From a virus, in IMG/VR virus record IMGVR_UViG_3300020404_002094, positions 1-64,000 of that record: 64,000 bases of DNA. One strand, written 5' to 3'. Positions within the stretch are counted from its first letter, which is position 1. Each line of letters opens with the position of its first letter. Made by a program: the position numbers and the translations under genes. The notes below the pieces were generated by a model. It was not told the DNA's origin, searched no databases, and worked only from the letters and a program-made list of their open reading frames with translations. Of this stretch, positions 55,624 through 64,000 are shown piece by piece.

Positions 55624-56393
55624 TGGAAATAATAAAAATAAAAAGATGTATTAGTAATTATGTTAGTAAAGAGTCTAATGATAATTATGGTAAATTATTA
55701 AATGATAATATATGTGTAAATGTATACTTAACTCAAAAAATGGAAGATCAAGGAATTTTTACTGATTTTTCTTTTAACCCACTTTTACCATATTTAACTG
55801 AAAGACCTACTAATTTAGGTGAATTTAATTCGTTTACTTATGGTAGATTTCCTGCGGCACCTCTTAGTTTTTATATTAATGAATCTATAAGAATAAATGG
55901 TACAACTGATGACGGTAAAATAGCAAATGTTTCCTCATATAGAGTAGATGTAAACACAGGAAAACCAATTTATGTCAATGATTTAGATATGACAGGTAAT
56001 TCTGATTTGATTTTTACGGGGGTAATTAATCAAGATAGTGAAAAAATACACTATGTTATAAATGCAGAATCTAACAATATTAATAGTAGTGGGATACATT
56101 ATATTACTTTTTTTAATGAGTATGTTGATAAAATAAATTCGGAAGGTAATAGAGAGAGATATAGGAAAACAGATTTTTATACAGATTTAAATAGTATAAA
56201 TGACAATATAGTAACATTATCTGCAATAACTAAACAAGAAGAATATTTAGGGTTGGTTTTCAAACCAGAAGTTGATAGTGAAGTATTTATTAATAGAGGT
56301 GTGGCAGATATTTTTGAGAGACACGCTTTGTTAGGTGAAATAAAAACAACTAATGATATTGATACTAATAGGGGAGGATTTATAAGAACGTAA
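55623..56393 (+). CDS. Baseplate/tail structural protein
   Basis: 256 residues. The ATG shares one base with the previous stop. It begins MEIIKIKRCISNYVSKESND and contains 'FGRFPAAPLSFYINESIRIN'-type strands (seen as GRFPAAPLSFYIN) and a final 'DIFERHALLGEIKT'. The profile is an all-beta structural protein. No family name can be given. 12 nt before the next gene. Confidence 0.62.
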   Translation: MEIIKIKRCISNYVSKESNDNYGKLLNDNICVNVYLTQKMEDQGIFTDFSFNPLLPYLTERPTNLGEFNSFTYGRFPAAPLSFYINESIRINGTTDDGKIANVSSYRVDVNTGKPIYVNDLDMTGNSDLIFTGVINQDSEKIHYVINAESNNINSSGIHYITFFNEYVDKINSEGNRERYRKTDFYTDLNSINDNIVTLSAITKQEEYLGLVFKPEVDSEVFINRGVADIFERHALLGEIKTTNDIDTNRGGFIRT

Positions 56394-56405
56394 AAAAAAT
56401 AAATT

Positions 56406-57320
56406 ATGGCAACAGGAAATTATGGAACAATAAGACCGGCAGATGTATCGGTAGAGGACGTAGAAATTTTATATTCTTACAGTCCCAATAGAGGTGAAAA
56501 TAGCAGTGAAAGTATACTGATTAATTTAGATCCAACACAAGTATTAATACCTGCGAATAACCCTAATGATAGTGGAGAGATTTTAGGTGGTATGTATACT
56601 CTAAAATTACCTACAAATGAATTTGCAGCTAAAGGTATTTACAATATAATAATAAGACCAAAACAAATAAGAACTACAATACAAGCATGTGGTGTTTTAT
56701 CAAGTAGTCCTGATATTATAGGAATTGTTTTACAACTAAACGATCCAAATATTAGCGGAGAAGATAAGGTTAAATTCGAAAATGGAAATTTAGTAGGATA
56801 TAGAGTGGAATACCTATCAACTAATACTAATAGTGAACAGAAAAAAATGCAAAATTTGTATAGAGTAGTCACATCAAATAATAGAGTATTAAGTGTTGCA
56901 GAAAATGTGAGTAATGCATCGGCACAAGTAGCATCATACTCTTTTGATGATAGTTCTGATTTAGTATTTTGCACTTTAACTCCTTCTTCCGCACCATCCA
57001 TTAAACCAAATATATTACCATATATTGGTGAGCCAGGTCAACCAATAATAATAACTAATACTTTTTTTAACCCAATTATGGTGGAAGTAGAAATGGTAGA
57101 ACATGATGATGAAACTTTATCATATGCCTTATATGGTAACCAAACAAAATCTATAGACGATGGTATTTATACAATATATAACAATGATAACGAAATTTAC
57201 AAACAGTATGTATTATTTGAAATAAAAGATCAGTTCACAGGTAAACCATTGTATGAAGTTAGGGAAGAATTGGAAAAACCAGATTTCACTAAGGAATTTG
57301 ATGAAATAACAGATGTATAG
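56406..57320 (+). CDS. Conserved myovirus structural protein, unnamed
   Basis: 304 residues. The start 'GNYGTIRPADVSVEDVEILY' with 'SYSPNRGE' and the later 'KGIYNIIIRPKQIRTTIQAC', 'ITNTFFNPIMVEVEMVEHDD' and 'ALYGNQTKSIDDGIYTIYNN' are segments I know from unnamed virion proteins of marine T4-like phages. Beta-rich, with no catalytic residues. It directly precedes the giant gene at 57332 (11 nt), so it probably binds it in the wedge. The function is not established. Confidence 0.75.
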   Translation: MATGNYGTIRPADVSVEDVEILYSYSPNRGENSSESILINLDPTQVLIPANNPNDSGEILGGMYTLKLPTNEFAAKGIYNIIIRPKQIRTTIQACGVLSSSPDIIGIVLQLNDPNISGEDKVKFENGNLVGYRVEYLSTNTNSEQKKMQNLYRVVTSNNRVLSVAENVSNASAQVASYSFDDSSDLVFCTLTPSSAPSIKPNILPYIGEPGQPIIITNTFFNPIMVEVEMVEHDDETLSYALYGNQTKSIDDGIYTIYNNDNEIYKQYVLFEIKDQFTGKPLYEVREELEKPDFTKEFDEITDV

Positions 57321-57331
57321 TAATAAAATGA

Positions 57332-60300
57332 ATGCCAACAACCAACCAAAATAATAATCAAAACAATAACTTTAATAGAACTATTAAGGTTCCTGGTTAC
57401 GCTAAAAGAAAATTTTTTATAGACAATATAGAATATAGAAATTTTGCAGATGATTTAGTGGGTAATCAAATTGTTAATGATGGTGGAACACCCCTATTTA
57501 CGTTGGGTAATTTTAAAGTTACAACTAATTTAAGTCCTAAGTTAAATAAAACTTACAATCAAGGTAGTTATTCTGATTTTTTTAGTTTAGATGATTTAGA
57601 CGATGGACAAAGTGATAGTTTATTAATACAAAAAAACCAAAAAGCGGGTTTAAATTTAGATGATAGTAATCCTTTAACTTATGTTTTATATGGTTCTGTA
57701 GAAGAAAAAATACGTGTTTCTTTAGAACATATAAAAGAATATTTTCCTGCGGCAATATATGTTGAAGACGTTATAGGTTCGGTTAGTGGAAACAATATAA
57801 CGAAATACGTTTATGATAGTTTAGCGGACGAATCTACATTTACAGTTAATACAAATTATTTTAATAATCCTTTTGGTTTAGTATATACTTCGGATAGTAA
57901 AAGAGTTAGTGATGATGATACATCAAATCCATTAAGAAATATTACAATTAATTATAAAGATTATGTTATAGAACACAATGGTATTAGTAAAAATATAATA
58001 AATTTCACTCCTGCTACAACCGTTACTAATAGCTTAGTTGAATTTGTGGTGGAAGGTAATCCATTTCCTGAAATAACTGGTTTAAACTTTTCTCAGTTTA
58101 GTTTTTTAAATAGTATTGGAGAAGGTTCTATACCATTTTTTATAAAACCTAATGAAATAAAAAGCGAAAATTTTTTTACTCAATTAAACGATTTAGAAAA
58201 AAATTTACTTAATAGAAATGTATATCCCATTTATACTGCCACATTTAAGACACCTAAAGAAACAGAACAAGGGGTAATAGTATTTAGCGAAGAAAAAGTT
58301 ACATTTCCAGTATTAAATGATGGATATAATCTAAATTTATTTGACGGTTTATATATAACTTATCTTAATACAATAATAGATATTGGTGAGAATTTAGACA
58401 AGTTTAAAACTGATATAATAAAAAGAAAATATACTGCTGAAGTAATAACTGGTTTTGATACTTTACCTTCTGGTGATGGTAGTGAAGATTTAGAATTAGA
58501 TGGGGCTAAAGCAAATAAATTATTAAGGATATATGGTGTTGAGTTTGATGAGGTAAAGAAATATATCGATGGGATAAAATTTTCACATGTTATTACCTAT
58601 AATAAAAATAATAATACACCTGATAGTTTAGTTAAAGATTTAGCTAATATGTTAGGTTTTGGTGATTTTAATTTTTTAACCGATGTAAATATTCTAAAAA
58701 ATATTTTACCTAGTAATGGTAAAGGTTTAATGAGTGGTACTTCTACTAATATGAGTTTAGAAGAAATAGATATTGAATTATATAGAAGATTAATTTTGAA
58801 TGTGGCTTGGTTATGGAAAAGTAAAGGTGCTAGAAAAGCTATAGAATTTTTATTTAGATTTATAGGGGCACCAGAGTCATTAGTTAATTTTAATGAATAT
58901 ATTGTAGTGGCAGATAAACCTGTTAATATTCCACAACTTCAAAGTATGTTATACATTTATACGGGAAGTTCAGACATAAAAGATTTACCTTTTGATAGTG
59001 ATGGTTATCCACTTCCAATACCAAATGGGGAAGATGTTATAATAGGTTTTGATAGTGAAAATAATCCTATATTTGATACAACTTGGTTTCAAAAAGCAGG
59101 TGGATGGTATAGAGAAACAGGTGGATTGAACCCACCTATAGATATTCGTGAAGGTAATAACCCACATCAAGGTAAATATGATGGAGGTTCATTTTATATG
59201 AATCAATTTATCACATCTATTTATCCTAATCAAATAAAAAGTGATTTTATAACTTTAACTGGGAATACTATATATCAAAATCAATTTTTAAATTATAACG
59301 ATGGTTTTATAAATGGAACATCTGATGGGGACATTTTATATATTACACCAATTAACCCACTAAACAATCAAATTATTACTGAAGGATTAGACATAGAATT
59401 TTCAGTAGTCACTTCCCCACCTGTTTCGGGTGGTACAACATTATTTCAAGATTTATGTAACAATGCAAAACTAGAATATGACCAATGGGTTGAGGATATA
59501 AAAGAAAAATGTGAATTAATATATTCACCTGAATGGTTTAGAGTACAACAAAATTATATCATTGCTAAAAATAATTTAAATAGAGAGATAAATAGTAGGA
59601 ATGGTAATAATAATGAGGCGTTAGAAATTTGTATAAATACGGATTGTGATGGTATTAAAGTAATTGAAAATCCTTGTGATTTTTACACTATGGTAGAAGA
59701 TAATGGTATTATTTATTTTACTGATGAAAAAGGTACACAAGTTAATTTTGATGAGTTTCCTCAGTGTTGTGTAGCAGCAGGAGGACAATATTTTACATAC
59801 ACTAATCAACAAAATGAAGAATCATTCTTTTGTGCAACAGAACCTCCTTGTCCCGGTATACCAATAGAAAATACGGGAGAAGCAATTTTATGGCAATTAG
59901 AAGGATTAAATGTTGTTCCTGATAATATAATACGAATTAAACCTGATAACACATCACTTCCACAATATGAAGAAAAGTGTTTGAATGAAGCCAAAAGTAA
60001 AACTTTTAGAAGTGAAGAAGAAAGAATTAAATTTTTAACCGATTGTACTACTAAAGTTAGGAAAGAAATTTTAACACAAATTAGTACTAATACTGGTTGT
60101 AATGAATTTGAAATATCGGGTTGTTTTCAGTTAACTGAAGAGGGAGAAAAGTTTTTTGGTTTTATTGAAGACGAGTCCGAATTAGACGGATTTTCGACTA
60201 AGATAGGAGATAAGATTGCAGAATTTGTTATTTATGATAAAGACACTAATCCTGTGGGATATATTTCAAATGTTGCAGGCATTACTTTATCATTTAAGGG

Positions 60301-63300
60301 TTTAAGTGCAATTAATTACATAAAAAAACTTAATGGTACTGTTTTCCCTAATTATGAAAAACTTTATAGTAGTGAGGTAGTAAATAATCCTCAATTATCA
60401 TTAGAAAAATATGTGGAAGCCGTAAGAAACGCACAACCGGTTACTAACTTTGAAAAATATTTTACTCCTGTGGATTGTGATGGTACTAATACTACTTATG
60501 ATTCTACGGTAGAATGTTGTGCATATTATGGTTTTGATCATTATTATGTAAATAAAAGAAATGAAGATGGCACTATTACAACCGTAGTTTATTGTAGAGA
60601 TAAAAATGGTGATTTTATAGATCAAGATGATTATGAGATGCCAGATCCACAACCAACAGAACCAATATATGACACTGATGGTAGAAGACCTAATACTTCC
60701 CCAACAATTACTAAACCCTCAAAGGGAGGTAAAAGTGAATTAAATAACCCTCAAAAAAGTATTGAAAAAGAAATAAAAAAGGTTGAAAAACAACAAAGAG
60801 AAGTTACTAAAAAGATTGATAATAGTAGGACTATAACTGGTAAAGAAAAATCTAAATTACGTTTAGAAAGAATAAATTTAGAACAAAGGAAAATTGAATT
60901 AAATACTCAAAAACAAAAAAATGAGTTAAAGAATACTAGAACAATTAAACCAGCCACTAGTAAAGGTTATACTAAGTATGAAGAAGGAACTAATTTAAAT
61001 GCAGTAAAAAGTAAAGGAGACACTATTACTGTAATGTCTAATACTAAAGGAGTTTATAGTAAAGGTAACATAGGAGGTAAAGATGGTGAAGTAAATACTG
61101 ACTTTGGTTCTCCTTTTGGTAATCCAGACTTTCAAGATATTACTAAATGGAAACTTGATAATATTGACCAATATGGTAGAATAACATTTGTATCTGTTGA
61201 AGATAGTAAGACTACATTGGATTGGAACGCCACTAAAGATAGTGGGGCAGATTTATATAAAGAATGTTGTTTAGGTAAAGGTTATGGTTTTGGGCAATTT
61301 CAGATAAATCCTGAAACTAATCAGTTAGTACCTTATAACGGTGAACCAAACAACTTCACAAATGGTTCTATTATAGATTCTTGTGTAGACAAATCTCATA
61401 TATCTTGTGAAGACACACAAGATGTTAAACTAATTTTAGGTAGTAATGGTAGTGATGGGTTCTTTTTACCCACCAATAATGAAAGCAATGAAGTAACCAT
61501 TAAATTTGATTATATGATTAAATATAATGCGGAATCCTTAATTGCGTGTGCGGGTATAGATTCATGTCCGATACCATTAGATTTATATACTAACAGTATA
61601 TATAATTTAGATTGTAGAAACTTTATAGTGTTTACTGAAGGTGAACAAATTAAAAACACATTAAAAGATAATATTCTTCATATCGATACCGATATTGTAC
61701 CGTTGGAAGGTGAAACATTAGATTTAACTAAGCCAGATAAAGATGGAATACCTAATTTAATACCGTATTGGGACAGTAATAATATACAAGTATGGCAAAC
61801 ACCAGGACTTCAAAAAACTGTTACTGAATCAGATGAATGTTGTAGTGCGTATGGTGGTACATTAGTACCTATTTCTAATTGGGGTAAAGTGAATGAAGAA
61901 AATGTGGGAAGAATTAAAGAAGAATTTGCGAGTAATGTTAATGCAATTAATGTAAATGGTAATGTTTCAAGTTGGGTAGACGATGATTTTAAAAATATTA
62001 TTAAAAACCTTCTAGATGACAATCAATTAGTAAGTAATATTATGGATGAATCTTGTGTTGATTATGTAACATTTAGAGGTGAAAATTATTGTGATGATTT
62101 CGAACAAATTATAACTACCCCTAATGTATGTGCGTTATTAACCCCTCAATTAATAGGTTCATATAGTGAAGTATTAAAACAATATTGGAAATTAATCAAC
62201 CAATTAAAATTAATGGAGGCGGAATTAACAATATGTAACGATGCTAACCTAAGAATGAGTAATCTTATTGTAGAAACAGATAAAGAACAAATATCTGAAG
62301 AAGTAGAAAAAAATAAAAAAGAAAAAGAGTTTAAGAAAAGTATTGTAGATTTAGAAACTAAACATTCACTAAAAAAGAGAGAAGTAAGAGACCTTGATAA
62401 ACAAATAAATGATATTGTAGAAGTAACTACGGCAATAGATTCAGTAAAAGAAGAAAATTTACCGAAGATAGATTGTAATCTTTATCAAGATCAAATTAAA
62501 ATTATAGAAAATTTTAATATAGAAGAATTTTGTAGAAATCAAACCAACAATGTATCTGACAATCCAGATGTTGTATTTACTGCATACAACACTTGTTTAT
62601 CTAATAAAAAAATGGAATTAGGTAAAGAGTTGAAAAAATATCAAGAATTATTCCAAAACTGTGTTAAAAGTAATGTAATTAGTGATGAATTAAGTAAGGC
62701 TGAAGCTAATAACGATATAGTAACAAAAAATAGACTTAATAGTGAATATGATATAACCTTAGATAAATTAAATGAATTACAAAGTACTATTTTCTGTGAA
62801 GATATAAATGAAGAAAATGATATTTTAAGATCAACTAAAGAACAAGAAAACGATATTAAGAAAAATGTTGATATAGTTTCAAAAATATTAAATGTTGATA
62901 GTACAACGATAAGAAAGGGTAATACTACTGATTTAACTGCACCACAAAAAGTAGAAGTTAATAGAGTATTAAGTACACAAAAAGCCGTCTCAAATAAATT
63001 AAAAATTAAAAAACTAGAACTTGAAGAAGAATTAGGTACAATACAAAAAAACAGGTTAAAGATAAATGAAGAGTACAAAAAAGAACAAAAAGAAAAAGAA
63101 GAGATTATAAAAGATATTAAAACTGTAAAAAATAATTTAGAAAATCAATTACGTAATACCACTCAAAACAAATGTTGTAAAGAAACTTTAGAAGAGGTTC
63201 AAGAACTACTTAGAAGTTTAACTAAAACTAGAAATGACATATATTATGATACGGAGGTATTATATCAAGATTGGTATACAACAAGATACAATCAATATTT

Positions 63301-64000
63301 AGAATTTGTTAAAGATAAAATGGCAACTTCGTTTGAATATATGGATGAACTTACATTAAGTTTTAATTTAGAAGTAGATAATAATACTATAGGTTCTATA
63401 CCAGAAAACGAGGTAGTAAGTAATTTGACAACATTACCAATTATGTCAAATACTAATCCAATATGGAGGTTTAATCCACAAAATTATAGTGGTGTTGTAA
63501 TAGGTGGTTCAGATTATAATAGTAATTTATTAGAAGATTCAATAACTGTGGCATTGTCAGAACAAGGTTATAGTGGGTTAAATGCTATATTTGAGCCTAA
63601 ATGGCAAAACTTTGAATTAAAAATACCACAAGACGTATTAGATAATTTAAATGGTGCATATCCAGATAAACAATTCTTTTTATCGTTAATGTTAGAAAAC
63701 TACGAGTGTGATGTATGTTTATTAATTGATAATATACAAATAAATTATAAAACTTACGATATATTTCCATTTTATAATACACAGGGTGATGGTTTACCTA
63801 AATTAAATTGTACTATAGATAATAGAAAGTCTTGGGTATATGTTGGGGATAGTATAAAACCAGTTAAAAATTTACCTGACGGTAAGTGTGTAGAAAATGA
63901 AGTTACATGTGCAACACCATTAGAAATAACTACACAAAATAGGTTATGGCAAAATTTAGAATATAGATATACGGAATACGATTTCAATCACTCTGACTTA
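57332..64000 (+). CDS. Giant baseplate/tail protein, 3' end outside window
   Basis: 2223 codons from ATG 57332 with no stop before the window end. The ATG at 57328 is out of frame and closes after 8 codons. The region around residue ~475-520 ('EEIDIELYRRLILNVAWLWK', 'GARKAIEFLFRFIGAPES') looks like a wedge-type helical domain. Residues ~800-1510 hold four CC-x3-G motifs (812, 1062, 1312, 1503). A Lys/Glu coiled-coil lies at ~1145-1210 (KEIKKVEKQQREVTKKIDN) and a much longer one at ~1625-1980. A beta-sandwich-like domain near 2030-2150 may bind carbohydrate. Position and size suggest the major wedge scaffold or a fibre-bearing protein. Confidence 0.85.
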   Translation, partial: MPTTNQNNNQNNNFNRTIKVPGYAKRKFFIDNIEYRNFADDLVGNQIVNDGGTPLFTLGNFKVTTNLSPKLNKTYNQGSYSDFFSLDDLDDGQSDSLLIQKNQKAGLNLDDSNPLTYVLYGSVEEKIRVSLEHIKEYFPAAIYVEDVIGSVSGNNITKYVYDSLADESTFTVNTNYFNNPFGLVYTSDSKRVSDDDTSNPLRNITINYKDYVIEHNGISKNIINFTPATTVTNSLVEFVVEGNPFPEITGLNFSQFSFLNSIGEGSIPFFIKPNEIKSENFFTQLNDLEKNLLNRNVYPIYTATFKTPKETEQGVIVFSEEKVTFPVLNDGYNLNLFDGLYITYLNTIIDIGENLDKFKTDIIKRKYTAEVITGFDTLPSGDGSEDLELDGAKANKLLRIYGVEFDEVKKYIDGIKFSHVITYNKNNNTPDSLVKDLANMLGFGDFNFLTDVNILKNILPSNGKGLMSGTSTNMSLEEIDIELYRRLILNVAWLWKSKGARKAIEFLFRFIGAPESLVNFNEYIVVADKPVNIPQLQSMLYIYTGSSDIKDLPFDSDGYPLPIPNGEDVIIGFDSENNPIFDTTWFQKAGGWYRETGGLNPPIDIREGNNPHQGKYDGGSFYMNQFITSIYPNQIKSDFITLTGNTIYQNQFLNYNDGFINGTSDGDILYITPINPLNNQIITEGLDIEFSVVTSPPVSGGTTLFQDLCNNAKLEYDQWVEDIKEKCELIYSPEWFRVQQNYIIAKNNLNREINSRNGNNNEALEICINTDCDGIKVIENPCDFYTMVEDNGIIYFTDEKGTQVNFDEFPQCCVAAGGQYFTYTNQQNEESFFCATEPPCPGIPIENTGEAILWQLEGLNVVPDNIIRIKPDNTSLPQYEEKCLNEAKSKTFRSEEERIKFLTDCTTKVRKEILTQISTNTGCNEFEISGCFQLTEEGEKFFGFIEDESELDGFSTKIGDKIAEFVIYDKDTNPVGYISNVAGITLSFKGLSAINYIKKLNGTVFPNYEKLYSSEVVNNPQLSLEKYVEAVRNAQPVTNFEKYFTPVDCDGTNTTYDSTVECCAYYGFDHYYVNKRNEDGTITTVVYCRDKNGDFIDQDDYEMPDPQPTEPIYDTDGRRPNTSPTITKPSKGGKSELNNPQKSIEKEIKKVEKQQREVTKKIDNSRTITGKEKSKLRLERINLEQRKIELNTQKQKNELKNTRTIKPATSKGYTKYEEGTNLNAVKSKGDTITVMSNTKGVYSKGNIGGKDGEVNTDFGSPFGNPDFQDITKWKLDNIDQYGRITFVSVEDSKTTLDWNATKDSGADLYKECCLGKGYGFGQFQINPETNQLVPYNGEPNNFTNGSIIDSCVDKSHISCEDTQDVKLILGSNGSDGFFLPTNNESNEVTIKFDYMIKYNAESLIACAGIDSCPIPLDLYTNSIYNLDCRNFIVFTEGEQIKNTLKDNILHIDTDIVPLEGETLDLTKPDKDGIPNLIPYWDSNNIQVWQTPGLQKTVTESDECCSAYGGTLVPISNWGKVNEENVGRIKEEFASNVNAINVNGNVSSWVDDDFKNIIKNLLDDNQLVSNIMDESCVDYVTFRGENYCDDFEQIITTPNVCALLTPQLIGSYSEVLKQYWKLINQLKLMEAELTICNDANLRMSNLIVETDKEQISEEVEKNKKEKEFKKSIVDLETKHSLKKREVRDLDKQINDIVEVTTAIDSVKEENLPKIDCNLYQDQIKIIENFNIEEFCRNQTNNVSDNPDVVFTAYNTCLSNKKMELGKELKKYQELFQNCVKSNVISDELSKAEANNDIVTKNRLNSEYDITLDKLNELQSTIFCEDINEENDILRSTKEQENDIKKNVDIVSKILNVDSTTIRKGNTTDLTAPQKVEVNRVLSTQKAVSNKLKIKKLELEEELGTIQKNRLKINEEYKKEQKEKEEIIKDIKTVKNNLENQLRNTTQNKCCKETLEEVQELLRSLTKTRNDIYYDTEVLYQDWYTTRYNQYLEFVKDKMATSFEYMDELTLSFNLEVDNNTIGSIPENEVVSNLTTLPIMSNTNPIWRFNPQNYSGVVIGGSDYNSNLLEDSITVALSEQGYSGLNAIFEPKWQNFELKIPQDVLDNLNGAYPDKQFFLSLMLENYECDVCLLIDNIQINYKTYDIFPFYNTQGDGLPKLNCTIDNRKSWVYVGDSIKPVKNLPDGKCVENEVTCATPLEITTQNRLWQNLEYRYTEYDFNHSDL

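Noticed and set aside
57333-63987. A series of minus-strand ORFs of 60-145 codons (for example 62641-63078, 61810-62022)
   Set aside because: They lie wholly inside the open plus-strand frame from 57332, have hydrophobic low-complexity translations, and no promoter or start context. They are reverse-strand shadows of the giant gene.
1-64000. tRNA genes, CRISPR arrays, integrase or insertion sequences
   Set aside because: No cloverleaf-like sequences, spaced repeats, recombinase motifs or terminal inverted repeats were seen in the intergenic stretches, which are short and AT-rich.

Overview
The window is a contiguous piece of a large, AT-rich (roughly 30% GC by eye), contractile-tailed, T4-like bacteriophage genome. 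The evidence is a tail sheath, tail tube, tape-measure protein, gp25/gp6/gp53-like baseplate proteins and a T4-type replication set (family B DNA polymerase, gp32-like SSB, UvsX, RNase H-type exonuclease, gp41-like helicase). The host is most likely a Bacteroidota (Flavobacteriia-like) bacterium. Several promoters read TTTG/TTG, about 20 nt, then TATATTTG, which is the Bacteroidota -33/-7 architecture, and starts lack Shine-Dalgarno sequences. No integrase, tRNA, CRISPR array or insertion sequence was seen. Portal, major capsid protein, terminase and prohead protease are not in the window.

Layout. 1-1105: end of a virion adhesin-like gene and a small fibre/baseplate-type protein. 1156-4110: DNA polymerase. 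4075-8353, mostly on the minus strand: a neck-like protein, a 2OG-Fe(II) oxygenase fused to a glutaredoxin, and an SNF2-type helicase, with one small plus-strand tagged gene between them. 8392-10237: head-tail connector genes. 10239-10444: a 52-residue ribbon-helix-helix-like repressor candidate with a three-half-site operator. 10542-26594: sheath, HAD-like protein, tube, tail chaperone with a probable programmed frameshift, and tape measure, interleaved with large proteins carrying a shared type of N-terminal tag. 26793-36302: baseplate proteins, including one with an OmpA-like domain and one of 1900 residues with a GH19-like end. 36339-38310: small unknown genes and an acidic tagged protein. 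38445-45306: SSB, UvsX, exonuclease, unknown, helicase and a B12-dependent ribonucleotide reductase. 45409-64000: gp25, gp6 and a run of very large, partly cysteine-rich baseplate or tail proteins. The last is a 2223-codon reading frame still open at the window end.

Two promoter classes appear to divide the genome. Host-like TATATTTG promoters precede the polymerase, the SSB and the 36339 cluster. An ATATTTAT-type motif stands just upstream of about 16 gene starts on both strands, mostly virion genes, and is the likely late promoter. The most unusual feature is a dispersed set of eight or nine proteins whose first 13-46 residues are a charged/amphipathic tag ending in a site such as VLTEQ, IISEQ, LIVEQ or ILITEG. 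This resembles T4 capsid-targeting sequences cut by the prohead protease. It predicts a set of proteins packaged in the head and possibly ejected with the DNA, including a 1030-residue protein with peptidoglycan-binding-like and pretoxin-like hydrophobic regions.

Once the small minus-strand gene at 10239-10397 is counted, no stretch longer than 300 bases lacks a gene.
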